A stretch of 11,853 nt of DNA from Rhodospirillaceae bacterium (GTDB taxonomy: Bacteria; Pseudomonadota; Alphaproteobacteria; UBA11136): contig JABJES010000016.1 in the NCBI GenBank assembly GCA_018663165.1, positions 1-11,853 of the forward strand, read 5' to 3'. The notes under the pieces were generated by a model, which ran no database searches, was not told where the DNA came from, and worked only from the letters and a program-made list of their open reading frames with translations. This document shows, in pieces, positions 1-8,207 of the stretch; within the stretch, counting starts at the first letter, position 1, and every line of letters starts with the position of its first letter. A program made the translations under genes and the position numbers.

Positions 1-617
1 GGCAACATCTGTTCATCACCATCGGGAACGATGAGCTTGTCGTCACGCATAATCCCGACAACGAGAATATCAAGATCCGGGAACAGACCGGCCAACTGTT
101 TCAGGGGTGTATTGATAACCGGACAGGTTTCGTTACATCGCACCCCGATGACGCGCACCTTGCCATCAGCAAAAGGGATCGAGTTAAAGGCACCGGGAAT
201 CTGGAGACGACGGAGGATGGCACGGGCAACCTCTATTTCAGGTGAAATAATGACGTCGATCGGCATATTGTCACGACTGAAAAGATCGGCCCAGATCGGA
301 TTGAGATAACTCTGCTCACGAACCCTGGCAATCTTGGTTGGCACCTTAAACAGGGAATGGGCAACCTGGCAGGCCACCATATTAACTTCGTCGGCATAGG
401 TGACAGCGACAATCATATCGGCGTCTGCGGCCCCTGCCTGTTCAAGCACATCAGGCTGCGACGCAAAACCGACGATGCCACGCACTTCCAGGCTATCGCT
501 CAATTTCCGGATCAGCTCCGGCGAATTATCGATAACCGTAATATCATTATTTTCCGACGCCAGATGGCGAGCGATACTCGAACCAACCTGGCCAGCACCA
601 CAAACAATTACTTTCAT
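1..617 (-). CDS. trkA: Trk potassium uptake regulator TrkA, N-terminal 205 residues (partial)
   Basis: Cytosolic NAD(H)-binding subunit that gates Trk-type K+ transporters. The reading frame opens at an ATG at 615-617 and runs off the left edge, so only the 3' half lies outside the window (family length is about 460 residues). The protein begins MKVIVCGAGQVGSSIARHLA, with the Rossmann GxGxxG at residues 7-12, followed by the TrkA-N pattern DxxP and a GxxxxxxxLxxAGxxxAD stretch. Residues from about 140 fit the first TrkA-C (RCK-C) domain, ending in a VPDGDEQML segment. An AGAGGGG Shine-Dalgarno (621-627) sits just upstream of the start. It lies 87 bases downstream of ntrX in the same direction. 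In alphaproteobacteria ntrX-trkA is usually followed by hfq, which would be beyond the left edge (inference). Identity is secure; operon membership with ntrX is likely but not proven. Confidence 0.93.
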   Translation of the reverse strand, partial: MKVIVCGAGQVGSSIARHLASENNDITVIDNSPELIRKLSDSLEVRGIVGFASQPDVLEQAGAADADMIVAVTYADEVNMVACQVAHSLFKVPTKIARVREQSYLNPIWADLFSRDNMPIDVIISPEIEVARAILRRLQIPGAFNSIPFADGKVRVIGVRCNETCPVINTPLKQLAGLFPDLDILVVGIMRDDKLIVPDGDEQML

Positions 618-704
618 CTGCCCCTCTTCTCACAATTGGCGCAAGTCTTGCCGATTGTAGGCGCAAGAGCAAGACCCAGGTTTTTAGATCCGGTCCCTGC
701 GCCC

Positions 705-2150
705 CTATTGCTCGGTGATATCAGGTTTATTATTCTTCGCCGCCGCCTCAACAACCTGACGGTCACTGATTTTAACACCTAAGGATTTAAGCTTACGGTG
801 CAGGGCAGAGCGCTCCATGCCTATGAAACTGGCGGTGCGGGAAATATTGCCCCGAAAGCGTGTCACCTGGGCCATCAGATAATCACGCTCAAAAGATTCC
901 CTGGCATCACGAAGGGAAAGACCGAGAATATCCTCGTCTTTTTGCAGCCCCGCCGCGGCCGGTGTTTTACCGGTAATTTCAGGCGGCAGCATATCGGGCT
1001 TTATTTTATCTTCGGCATTCCCGGCCGCCATAATGAGTAGCCAGTCGATTAGATTGCGGAGCTGGCGGACATTTCCGGGCCATTCATAGGCCTGCAAGGC
1101 GGCAAGGGTGTCTTCACGCAAAATTCGCACCGGGAGACCGGCTTTTTGCGCCCCGATTTCCATGAAATGAGAAACCATCTCCGGAATATCGTCAGCACGT
1201 TCGGCAAGAGAGGGAATTTTCAAAGGCACCACATTGAGCCGGAAAAAGAGGTCTTCGCGGAAATGACCCGCCGCCATTTCCTCTTCAAGGTTTTTGTTGG
1301 ACGAAGACAAAACACGCACATCAACCTCGACCGGGTGGTCGCCGCCAACCCTGGTAAAGCTTTGTTCCTGAAGAGCGCGGACGATTTTACCTTGGGTTTC
1401 GAGCGGCATATCAGAAACTTCATCGAGAAACAACGTGCCACCATGGGCCTTCTCGAAAGTGCCAACCCGCCCCGGACTGTCCTCGCCGTCAAAGCCGCCC
1501 TCAACACCGAACAATTCCATCTCCAGTCTTTCAGGGTGCATGGTGGCGCAATTAAGAACAACGAAAGCGTCCTGGGCACGGCTTGAATGAGCATGCAACT
1601 GTCTTGCCACAACTTCCTTGCCAGACCCCGGCGGACCGGAAATCATCACCCGGCTGCCCGTTGGGGCAACTTTTTCAATCGCCATGCGTAATTGGGAAAC
1701 CGCCGCCGAATTGCCGATCAGATCGGCCTCTTCATCGCCACCGACTTTTTCTCGCAATTCAACATTCTCACGACGCAACCGGGACGTCTCAACGGCGCGC
1801 TCAAGGATAACCATCATATGATCTGTCTTGAACGGCTTTTCGATAAAATCGAAAGCACCCTTTTTCACCGCACTGACAGCAGTCTCGATATTGCCGTGAC
1901 CGCTGATCATCACCACCGGCAAATCCGGATATTCGGCCTTTATGACGTCGAGTATTCCCATGCCGTCAAGTTCACTGTCCTGAAGCCAGATATCGAGAAT
2001 GACGAGAGAAGGTTGGCGCGTGCGGATGGATTCCAGTGCTTGCGTACTGTTCGAAGCCGTACGGGTATCATACCCTTCATCGGACAGAATATCCGACAGG
2101 ACATCCCGGATATCCGCCTCGTCATCAACGATCAGAATTTCATTAGACAT
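705..2150 (-). CDS. ntrX: NtrX, NtrC-family response regulator with degenerate GAFTGA loop
   Basis: Response regulator paired with NtrY. The 481 residues show a receiver domain (about 3-120) with acidic pocket D9/D10, phospho-acceptor D53 and conserved K105. It also has the IWLQDSELDGMG insertion after D53 that I recognise from NtrX proteins. The AAA+ domain (about 143-375) has Walker A GPPGSGKE (172-179), Walker B GGTLFLDE (237-244) and the WPGNVRQLRN sensor II segment (357-366). A C-terminal Fis-type helix-turn-helix lies at about 434-458. At the place where NtrC has GAFTGA this protein reads GFDGED (219-224), with no change in loop length, so the residues that touch sigma-54 are absent. 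Regulation through sigma-70 promoters, or repression, is therefore more likely (inference, in line with other alphaproteobacterial NtrX). It starts 17 bases after the ntrY stop with only a weak Shine-Dalgarno, suggesting translation linked to ntrY. Confidence 0.95.
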   Translation of the reverse strand: MSNEILIVDDEADIRDVLSDILSDEGYDTRTASNSTQALESIRTRQPSLVILDIWLQDSELDGMGILDVIKAEYPDLPVVMISGHGNIETAVSAVKKGAFDFIEKPFKTDHMMVILERAVETSRLRRENVELREKVGGDEEADLIGNSAAVSQLRMAIEKVAPTGSRVMISGPPGSGKEVVARQLHAHSSRAQDAFVVLNCATMHPERLEMELFGVEGGFDGEDSPGRVGTFEKAHGGTLFLDEVSDMPLETQGKIVRALQEQSFTRVGGDHPVEVDVRVLSSSNKNLEEEMAAGHFREDLFFRLNVVPLKIPSLAERADDIPEMVSHFMEIGAQKAGLPVRILREDTLAALQAYEWPGNVRQLRNLIDWLLIMAAGNAEDKIKPDMLPPEITGKTPAAAGLQKDEDILGLSLRDARESFERDYLMAQVTRFRGNISRTASFIGMERSALHRKLKSLGVKISDRQVVEAAAKNNKPDITEQ

Positions 2151-2167
2151 AATTACACTGCCGCTTT

Positions 2168-4417
2168 TTAAGATAGATCAACGTCACGACCCACAATCTC
2201 TGTTTCTTCCAGGGAAAGGACCAGCCTAACCTTGGCACCGCCACCCTCATTATCTTCCAGGGTCAAGCTTCCTTGATGATCTTCCATGATTTTCTTTACA
2301 ATCGCCAGCCCCAGTCCTGTGCCCTTTTTCCGGGTCGTCACATAAGGCTCTGTTAATTTATCACGATCTTCAGCAGGCAAGCCGCATCCATTATCGACCA
2401 CCTCAATAACAACCTCTTCGTCTTTAACTGTAACACGGGTTTTTATCTCTCCAGGCGGCAGATCACCATCCGCGCCTTCACGACCTTCGATAGCTTCGGC
2501 CGCATTCTTGAAGATATTCGTCAGAACCTGACCGATGAGCTGTCCATCGCAACTGACCTCCACATGGTCGGGACTATCGAACGTAAAGCTGATATCCGGA
2601 TAGGTGTTTTTAGGAAGAAATAAAGAGTCTTTAATCAGCCGCACCACATCCATCCGTTCGATGACCGGTTGGGGCATCCGGGCAAATGCCGAAAATTCAT
2701 CCACCATCCGCCCAATATCACCAACTTGACGGACAATCGTGTCGGTATAGGCGCTGAAGGTTTCGGGATCGGTTTTAATTTCTTTCAGATACTTACGCTT
2801 TAACCGCTCAGCGGAAAGCTGGATAGGAGTGAGTGGGTTCTTTATTTCATGGGCGATACGCCGAGCGACATCGGCCCAGGCGGCCTTGCGCTGAGCCGAA
2901 AGCAGGTCTGAAATATCATCAAAGGTGACAACATAACCGAGAACTTTCTTGCCCGATTCTTCTGCCGCCACCCGAACCAGAAGGGTGACCGGCAGCCCCC
3001 CTCGGTTGAGTTTTATATGGGACTCGGCAAGACGCTCAGGGCGATTTTTTGCCTCGGCGAGAAGATCACCCACTTCTGGAAAAACATCTGCAATAGGTTG
3101 ACCGATAAAACTTTCCAGTGAACGGTCGAGAAGCTCAGACGCAGGCCGGTTGGGTAAATTGATCCGACCTTCATCGTCAAGGCCGATGACCCCCGCCGAC
3201 ACCCCGGCAAGCACGGCTTCTGTAAACCTGTTCCGCAGTTCAAGTTGACGATTGGCTTCAATCAACTCGCCCCTCTGGCTATCCAGTTGCGACGTCATCC
3301 GATTGAAGGCCCGAGACAAGCTGCCGAGCTCATCATCATTATTTGTTTCATCAACCCGTGCAGTCAGATCGCCAATCCGCACTTTTTCAGCCGCATCAAT
3401 CATCTGGCTGACCGGACGAACAAGATTGTTTGCAAAGACCAGCCCAACCCAGGCCGAAACCAGAAGCAGCAACAGAGCAACAATAATAAACACCATGGCA
3501 AAGGTGACCTGGAGACCCGAGCGCCGACCCTCTAATTGTTCATAAGCCTGTACCGCATGCTGGGTAGATTCCATGTGATGGAGCACCCGGCTATCGACAT
3601 AGCGACCAATATAAAGATAGGTCTCGTCAAGACGGTCGAGTTTGACCAGAGCGCGCACCCTGTCCCCGCTATCGGTCGTAAAAATCGCCACCTTTCCCTC
3701 GTTCGCCTCCTTAAAAGTCCAGTCCGGTGGGGCACTTTCAAATTCAAGAACAAAGCTTGTTCCGGCTTTAGCAAGAACCTTTCCACTGCCTTCAAAGACA
3801 ATAATTTCAGAGAGAGAACGCAAGGCCGCCTGATTGGCAATCATCTGATTAAGAAGATTTTGATCGGTGAAGACATAACGTCCTTCACGACTGATATCTG
3901 CAGCAACGGCCAGAATATCAACGCGCAGATTTTGACGGTGTTCATTCAGATAGGCTTGCGCCACGGCATTGGATTCATCCAAAGCAGTGCGAACCTGATC
4001 GGAAAACCAGGCCTGAATGCCGAGATTAAAGAAGAGCACGGAAAACACCGCGACGACGATCGCCGGTGTAACGGCGACCAGGCCGAAAAGAACGACCAGT
4101 CGAATATGCAGCCTGGACCCCGCCGAACCCCGGCGTCGCGCCACCCAAACCGCCACGACCTGCCGCATCACGACAATACCGAGCAACAACAAAAACACAA
4201 GATTGACAATAAAAAGAATAAGAATGGCTGTCGGATCACCGCCTATTTGGGTAAGGCCGGTGAGCGCACCATAAGTAACGATGCCGGAAAGCGCGGCACC
4301 GATTATCAGCAGATAGACGAGCTTACGGGACCGCCCGACCCGAAGGACCAAGCCTTTCAAATATGGCAGGAAGCCGAGAGGCGTGGGTTTATCCACCCCA
4401 GGTGTCTCGTCTTTCAT
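2168..4417 (-). CDS. ntrY: NtrY, membrane sensor histidine kinase
   Basis: Membrane histidine kinase that phosphorylates NtrX; the family is linked to nitrogen metabolism, redox/oxygen and envelope control. Counting from the chosen ATG (749 residues), hydrophobic segments lie at about 33-54, 64-88, 106-131 and 303-326. A periplasmic sensing region of about 170 residues separates the third and fourth. Then follow HAMP (about 327-380), PAS (about 395-495), and a HisKA domain with phospho-acceptor H523 in RRIAHEIKNPLTPIQLSAE. The HATPase domain has the N-box around N638, DNGCG at 675-679 and GTGLG at 699-703. All catalytic motifs are intact. An in-frame ATG at 4444 would add nine residues, but it has no Shine-Dalgarno, whereas the 4417 ATG has GAGG five bases upstream. 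The stop lies 17 bases before ntrX. It is separated from ntrC by about 96 bases containing weak hairpins. Confidence 0.94.
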   Translation of the reverse strand: MKDETPGVDKPTPLGFLPYLKGLVLRVGRSRKLVYLLIIGAALSGIVTYGALTGLTQIGGDPTAILILFIVNLVFLLLLGIVVMRQVVAVWVARRRGSAGSRLHIRLVVLFGLVAVTPAIVVAVFSVLFFNLGIQAWFSDQVRTALDESNAVAQAYLNEHRQNLRVDILAVAADISREGRYVFTDQNLLNQMIANQAALRSLSEIIVFEGSGKVLAKAGTSFVLEFESAPPDWTFKEANEGKVAIFTTDSGDRVRALVKLDRLDETYLYIGRYVDSRVLHHMESTQHAVQAYEQLEGRRSGLQVTFAMVFIIVALLLLLVSAWVGLVFANNLVRPVSQMIDAAEKVRIGDLTARVDETNNDDELGSLSRAFNRMTSQLDSQRGELIEANRQLELRNRFTEAVLAGVSAGVIGLDDEGRINLPNRPASELLDRSLESFIGQPIADVFPEVGDLLAEAKNRPERLAESHIKLNRGGLPVTLLVRVAAEESGKKVLGYVVTFDDISDLLSAQRKAAWADVARRIAHEIKNPLTPIQLSAERLKRKYLKEIKTDPETFSAYTDTIVRQVGDIGRMVDEFSAFARMPQPVIERMDVVRLIKDSLFLPKNTYPDISFTFDSPDHVEVSCDGQLIGQVLTNIFKNAAEAIEGREGADGDLPPGEIKTRVTVKDEEVVIEVVDNGCGLPAEDRDKLTEPYVTTRKKGTGLGLAIVKKIMEDHQGSLTLEDNEGGGAKVRLVLSLEETEIVGRDVDLS

Positions 4418-4420
4418 GGG

Positions 4421-4426
4421 CACCTC
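4421..4426 (-). promoter_or_regulatory. Ribosome binding site favouring the internal ntrY start
   Basis: On the minus strand the bases read GAGGTGCCC then ATG, placing GAGG five bases before the ATG at 4415-4417. The alternative ATG at 4442-4444 is preceded by CATATATTTTCCG, which has no Shine-Dalgarno. The choice changes the N-terminus by nine residues only and does not affect any domain. Confidence 0.5.
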
Positions 4427-4471
4427 AGCGGTTTCGAGTGTCATCGGAAAATATATGTGATGAAGCAGGAG

Positions 4472-4520
4472 GGTTAATTACCGTTAAACCAGCATAAAAA
4501 GCCAGCGTCAGGCCTATTTT
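4472..4520 (-). terminator. Weak hairpins in the ntrC-ntrY gap, possible attenuator
   Basis: On the minus strand AGGCC (4511-4515) can pair with GGCTT (4499-4503) around a seven-base loop. The pairing ends in a short T-run (4496-4500) and begins at the ntrC stop codon. The stem has only five pairs including one G-U, so termination would be partial at best. Just downstream is an imperfect inverted repeat, GGTTTAA (4484-4490) with TTAACC (4472-4477), that could be a second hairpin or an operator. Together they may reduce read-through from ntrC into ntrY, allowing separate control of the two sensor pairs. This is inference from weak structures. Confidence 0.28.
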
Positions 4521-5968
4521 ACGCTCCGCATCACCTCAATGTCCAACTCACGGATTTTCTTACGCAAGGTATTGCGATTAATCCCGAGAAGTGCGGCAGT
4601 CTTAATCTGATTTCCCCTAGTCGCCGTCAGGCACAGGCTAATCAACGGTTTTTCAATTTCGTGTAGAATACGGTCATAAAGGCCTGGCGCTGGCAGAGCG
4701 CCGTCATGGGCCCGGAAATATTCAGAAAGATGGTGCTCAACGGCCTCGGAAAGGGATTGGGATGAAACCGAGAGGTCATTGTTATCACTATCGCCAGACA
4801 ATGATTCCGAAAGTTCGGCCTCAATAATGTCGAGGGTGATCTCTTCCTGGGAATAAAGCGCACAAAGGCGCTGGACGAGATTCTCCAGCTCACGAACATT
4901 CCCCGGCCAGCGATAGCTTTGCAACCGTTCCATAGCCAGGGCATCAATTCTTTTCGTCGACAGGCCATCACGCGATGCAATCGATAAAAAGTGATTAATC
5001 AGTGCCGGCACGTCATCAATACGCTCACGCAAGGGTGGCAGACGCATCGGCACAACATTGAGCCGATAGAAAAGGTCTTCACGAAAAAGCCCCTGACGGA
5101 CGAGCTGGCGCAAATTGTGGTGAGTTGCTGCGATAATACGGGTATTGGCCGGGATCGGTTTGCGTCCACCAACGGTCGTATATTCACCTTCCTGAAGAAC
5201 GCGCAAAAGCCGGGTCTGGGCCTCAAGAGGCATATCGCCGATTTCATCAAGAAATAAAGAGCCGGACTCGGCCTGTTCGAAACGGCCAGAACTGCGCTGA
5301 GTGGCGCCGGTAAAAGCCCCCTTCTCATGGCCGAAAAGTTCGCTTTCAATCAATTCCCTTGGAATAGCCGCCATATTGATCGCAACGAAAGGGCCGTTCC
5401 GCCGTTTGCCGAAATCGTGCAGGGCACGGGCGACCAGCTCCTTACCAGTTCCCGATTCACCGTTGATCAGAACCGTCAGATCAGTACCAACGAGCCGCGC
5501 CAGCACCCGGTAAATTTCCTGCATCGCCGCCGAGCGACCAATCAGAGGCAGGGCGTCTTCCTCGTCTTGGGCGAGTTTCGATTGGCTTGCCTTGGTCTGC
5601 CGGGGTTCTTTCAGGGCGCGGTCAACAACCTTGGTCAGTTCGTTGATATCGAAGGGCTTGGGAAGATATTCGAAAGCGCCGCGCTCGGTCGCCTTTACCG
5701 CTGTCACCAGAGTGTTCTGGGCGCTCATGACGATAATACGCATGTCGGGCCGAATTTTCCGGATGCGGGGGATCAGATCAAGCCCGTTTTCATCAGGCAT
5801 GACGACATCGGTAATGACCACATCGCCTTCGCCGTCGGAAACCCACCGCCAGAGAGTCGCCGCATTTCCCGTCGTTCGGACATCATATCCCTTGCGGCTC
5901 AGGGCCTGAGTGACGACGGTACGGATTGCCTGATCATCATCGGCAACGAGGACAATACCGGAATTCAT
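4514..5968 (-). CDS. ntrC: NtrC, nitrogen response regulator and sigma-54 activator
   Basis: Phosphorylated by NtrB under nitrogen limitation, NtrC oligomerises and uses ATP hydrolysis to open sigma-54 promoters of nitrogen assimilation genes. The 484 residues contain a receiver domain with acidic pocket D10-D12, phospho-acceptor D54 and K104. The AAA+ domain has Walker A GESGTGKE (170-177), an intact sigma-54 contact loop GAFTGA (217-222), Walker B SLFLDE (237-242) and sensor II WPGNVRELEN (354-363). A Fis-type helix-turn-helix lies at about 453-474 (GNQIKTAALLGINRNTLRKK). Length and motif order are normal for NtrC. Its ATG overlaps the ntrB stop as ATGA, and it has a strong GGAGG (5976-5980) seven bases upstream, so it is co-translated with ntrB. 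The key functional contrast in this window is with NtrX, which lacks the loop. Confidence 0.97.
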   Translation of the reverse strand: MNSGIVLVADDDQAIRTVVTQALSRKGYDVRTTGNAATLWRWVSDGEGDVVITDVVMPDENGLDLIPRIRKIRPDMRIIVMSAQNTLVTAVKATERGAFEYLPKPFDINELTKVVDRALKEPRQTKASQSKLAQDEEDALPLIGRSAAMQEIYRVLARLVGTDLTVLINGESGTGKELVARALHDFGKRRNGPFVAINMAAIPRELIESELFGHEKGAFTGATQRSSGRFEQAESGSLFLDEIGDMPLEAQTRLLRVLQEGEYTTVGGRKPIPANTRIIAATHHNLRQLVRQGLFREDLFYRLNVVPMRLPPLRERIDDVPALINHFLSIASRDGLSTKRIDALAMERLQSYRWPGNVRELENLVQRLCALYSQEEITLDIIEAELSESLSGDSDNNDLSVSSQSLSEAVEHHLSEYFRAHDGALPAPGLYDRILHEIEKPLISLCLTATRGNQIKTAALLGINRNTLRKKIRELDIEVMRSVK

Positions 5969-7125
5969 TGTGCCGCCTCCCCACTCTCGGTTTTGTCCAG
6001 GACAGAATCGGAATAAAAAGGCAGACGCACGCGAAATTCAGTGCGCCGTGGACGACTTTCAAAATCAATGATCCCGCCATGGTCGTGGATAATTTTCGCC
6101 ACCAAGGGGAGTCCAAGGCCGGTGCCGCTGCTTTTGGTTGTCACGAAAGGATCAAAAAGGCAGGAATGGAGATCATCGGGTATCCCCTCGCCGTTATCCT
6201 GCACTGAAACCACCAGGGGCAGCTCGACCCGCGAATCGGAACCGGGAACCGCAAGCCTTACCCCGTGCTGATAGGCAGTAGAGAGGATAATCTCGCCGTT
6301 CTTTTTTGGTGCCGCTTCAACCGCATTCTTGATTAAATTCAAAAACACCTGAATCAGCATATCCCTGTCGCCACGGACCGGCGGCAACGAGGGGTCATAA
6401 TTTTCCCGGAAAGTTACATGGCGGCCAAATCCACTTTGGGCGATCCGCCTGACATGGTCGAGAATTTCATGGACATTCAGCGGTTTGATCGAAATCGGCT
6501 GATCGGAAGAAAAGAACCCCATACGATCAACAAGAGCGCAAATCCGATCCGCCTCGACACAAATGAGACGGGTCAATTCCTTATCATCTGTCCCGGCATC
6601 TTGTTCAAGAAGCTGGGCTGCGCCGCGAATGCCGGAAAGCGGGTTTTTAACTTCATGAGCGAGAACCGCCGCCATAGACGTCAAGGAACGCGCCGCATCA
6701 CGGTGGGTCAGATGCTGATCTATTTTTTCGGCCAGTGAGCGTTCGGAAAGAGTGACCAGAATCATGCCCTCCCATTCTGCCACCGGAGCCAGATGGAGGC
6801 CGACGAATTTGTCACCAAAACGGGGAGAGCTGAGATTAATCCCGCTTTCCGACAGGCTAACGCCTTGTTCCCGAACACTGGACAGGAGCGAAAAAAACGG
6901 GCTGTCATCCGAGATGAAGGTCTTTAACGACTGCCCCTGAAGATAGTCGGCGCTGGCTGAAAGGAATTGTTCACCGGCCATATTCACATAAGCGATGGTG
7001 TCCTCAGGCGTAATGATGAGAACCACATCGGATAAAGCATTAAGAATGTGTTCGAGGCCATAGCCCCGGTCACCTGGCCCACCATTGCGATCCCGCCCAT
7101 TGTCGATAAGCGCGGAAAGCGCCAT
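5965..7125 (-). CDS. ntrB: NtrB (GlnL), cytosolic nitrogen sensor histidine kinase/phosphatase
   Basis: Soluble kinase/phosphatase that sets NtrC phosphorylation; in the family PII protein controls the balance. The 386 residues carry a PAS domain (about 22-120, with DVVLIITPEDTIAYVN). HisKA has phospho-acceptor H157 in LAHEVKNPLSGIRGAAQLLE. The HATPase domain has N267 in the N-box, DNGEG at 310-314 and GTGLG at 334-338. No membrane segment is visible, as expected. The ATG at 7123-7125 shares one base with the dusB stop (TGATG) and has AGGGTGG (7133-7139) at good spacing, which decides the start. The frame stays open upstream to an ATG at 7254, but that extension lies inside dusB and does not resemble NtrB. 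The 3' end overlaps ntrC by four bases. Translational coupling of dusB-ntrB-ntrC is strongly suggested. Confidence 0.96.
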   Translation of the reverse strand: MALSALIDNGRDRNGGPGDRGYGLEHILNALSDVVLIITPEDTIAYVNMAGEQFLSASADYLQGQSLKTFISDDSPFFSLLSSVREQGVSLSESGINLSSPRFGDKFVGLHLAPVAEWEGMILVTLSERSLAEKIDQHLTHRDAARSLTSMAAVLAHEVKNPLSGIRGAAQLLEQDAGTDDKELTRLICVEADRICALVDRMGFFSSDQPISIKPLNVHEILDHVRRIAQSGFGRHVTFRENYDPSLPPVRGDRDMLIQVFLNLIKNAVEAAPKKNGEIILSTAYQHGVRLAVPGSDSRVELPLVVSVQDNGEGIPDDLHSCLFDPFVTTKSSGTGLGLPLVAKIIHDHGGIIDFESRPRRTEFRVRLPFYSDSVLDKTESGEAAQ

Positions 7126-8111
7126 CAAGCCGCCACCCTGTCGATCAGCGGCAGGTAGAATTCCCGGACCGCAGCGCGAACTGCTGGCGGATCTTCCAAC
7201 CGATTGACCACATCGCGAAACTCGGCCGAGCGCGGCAAACCGCGACTGTACCAAGCATGATGTTTACGCATGATGCGTAATCCCGTCCGCTCACCGTAAT
7301 GGGTCAGCGCCTCTTCGAAATGGCCAAGAATAACCTCCAGGCGCTGTTCAATCGCCGGATCGGGGAGTTGTTCTCCTGTTTTGAGAAAATGGGCGACCTG
7401 ACCGGGGAACCAGGGACGGCCATAAGCACCGCGACCGATCATCACCCCGTCCGCCCCGGATTGGTCGAGGATGTCACGGGCGTCTTCAAATGTCGTCACG
7501 TCACCATTGGCGATAACCGGAATGGAAACCGCATTCTTGACTTGGCGGATGAAAGCCCAATCCGCATGGCCTTTATATTTCTGATTACGGGTGCGTCCGT
7601 GAACCGTCACCATTTTAATACCGCAGGATTCGGCGATGCGCGCCAGCTCCGGCGCATTACGGTTGGCATCATCCCAACCGGTACGCATTTTTAAGGTCAC
7701 CGGCACATCCACCGCCTTAACCGTCGCTTCGAGAATACGCGCCGCATGGGCCTCGTCACGCATCAGCGCCGAACCGGCCATGCCATTGACGACCTTTTTC
7801 ACCGGGCATCCCATATTGATGTCGATCATCGCCGCCCCGCGATCAACGTTAAGGCGCGCGGCTTCGGCCATAACTTGCGGGTCACAACCGGCAAGCTGCA
7901 CCGCCATGGGAAATTCCTCGGCGCAATTGGTCGACATTTTCAGAGTGCGGCGAGAGTGTCGGATCATTGCCTGGCTGGCGATCATCTCGGAGATCACCAA
8001 ACCGGCGCCGTATCGCTTGGCCAGCCTGCGAAACGGCAAGTCACTGACCCCGGACATGGGGGCCAAAATGACGTTGTTTTCCAAGGCTATGGGGCCGATG
8101 TGGATGCCCAT
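7125..8111 (-). CDS. dusB: tRNA-dihydrouridine synthase (DusB / NifR3 family)
   Basis: FMN- and NADPH-dependent enzyme that reduces uridines in the D-loop of tRNA to dihydrouridine. The 328 residues form a TIM barrel with the FMN-binding LAPMSGVSDLPFR at 16-28, and DINMGCPVKK with catalytic C102. Also present are LKMRTGWDD around K141, VHGRTR at 170-175, IANGDV at 200-205 and the phosphate-binding GVMIGRGAYGRPW at 222-234. These are the standard Dus signatures and the length is normal. In alphaproteobacteria this gene, formerly nifR3, is typically the first gene of the ntrBC operon, as here. Its link to nitrogen control is by position; the enzyme itself acts on tRNA. The Shine-Dalgarno is weak (GGTGA about nine bases upstream). 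The stop overlaps the ntrB start by one base. Confidence 0.96.
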   Translation of the reverse strand: MGIHIGPIALENNVILAPMSGVSDLPFRRLAKRYGAGLVISEMIASQAMIRHSRRTLKMSTNCAEEFPMAVQLAGCDPQVMAEAARLNVDRGAAMIDINMGCPVKKVVNGMAGSALMRDEAHAARILEATVKAVDVPVTLKMRTGWDDANRNAPELARIAESCGIKMVTVHGRTRNQKYKGHADWAFIRQVKNAVSIPVIANGDVTTFEDARDILDQSGADGVMIGRGAYGRPWFPGQVAHFLKTGEQLPDPAIEQRLEVILGHFEEALTHYGERTGLRIMRKHHAWYSRGLPRSAEFRDVVNRLEDPPAVRAAVREFYLPLIDRVAA

Positions 8112-8148
8112 AAATTAATCACCAACATAAATTGAGTGGTTATTAGGC

Positions 8149-8178
8149 ATAATATCTATGGGCAGACAGATAAATCAA
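8149..8178 (-). promoter_or_regulatory. Candidate sigma-70 promoter for dusB-ntrB-ntrC
   Basis: On the minus strand TTGATT (8173-8178) and TATTAT (8149-8154) are 18 bases apart, a plausible -35/-10 pair. They lie in the 96-base gap between the CcsA-like gene and dusB. Transcription would start near 8142, giving a leader of about 30 bases. No obvious sigma-54 site (GG-N10-GC pattern) or NtrC palindrome was seen in the gap. Read by eye only. Confidence 0.4.
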
Positions 8179-8207
8179 GCACTAACGTTGGGGTTTTTAG
8201 TTAAATC

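Noticed and set aside
3536..4477. Long plus-strand open frame of 313 codons
   Set aside because: It is antisense to the membrane and sensor part of ntrY and has no recognisable domain; ntrY is unambiguous.
7126..7254. N-terminal extension of ntrB by 43 residues
   Set aside because: The extension is inside dusB, has no NtrB similarity that I can see, and the ATG at 7125 has a proper Shine-Dalgarno and a stop-start overlap with dusB.
8112..8207. Sigma-54 promoter or NtrC operator before dusB
   Set aside because: No GG-N10-GC element with flanking consensus and no TGCACC-type palindrome is present; a sigma-70-like pair fits better.
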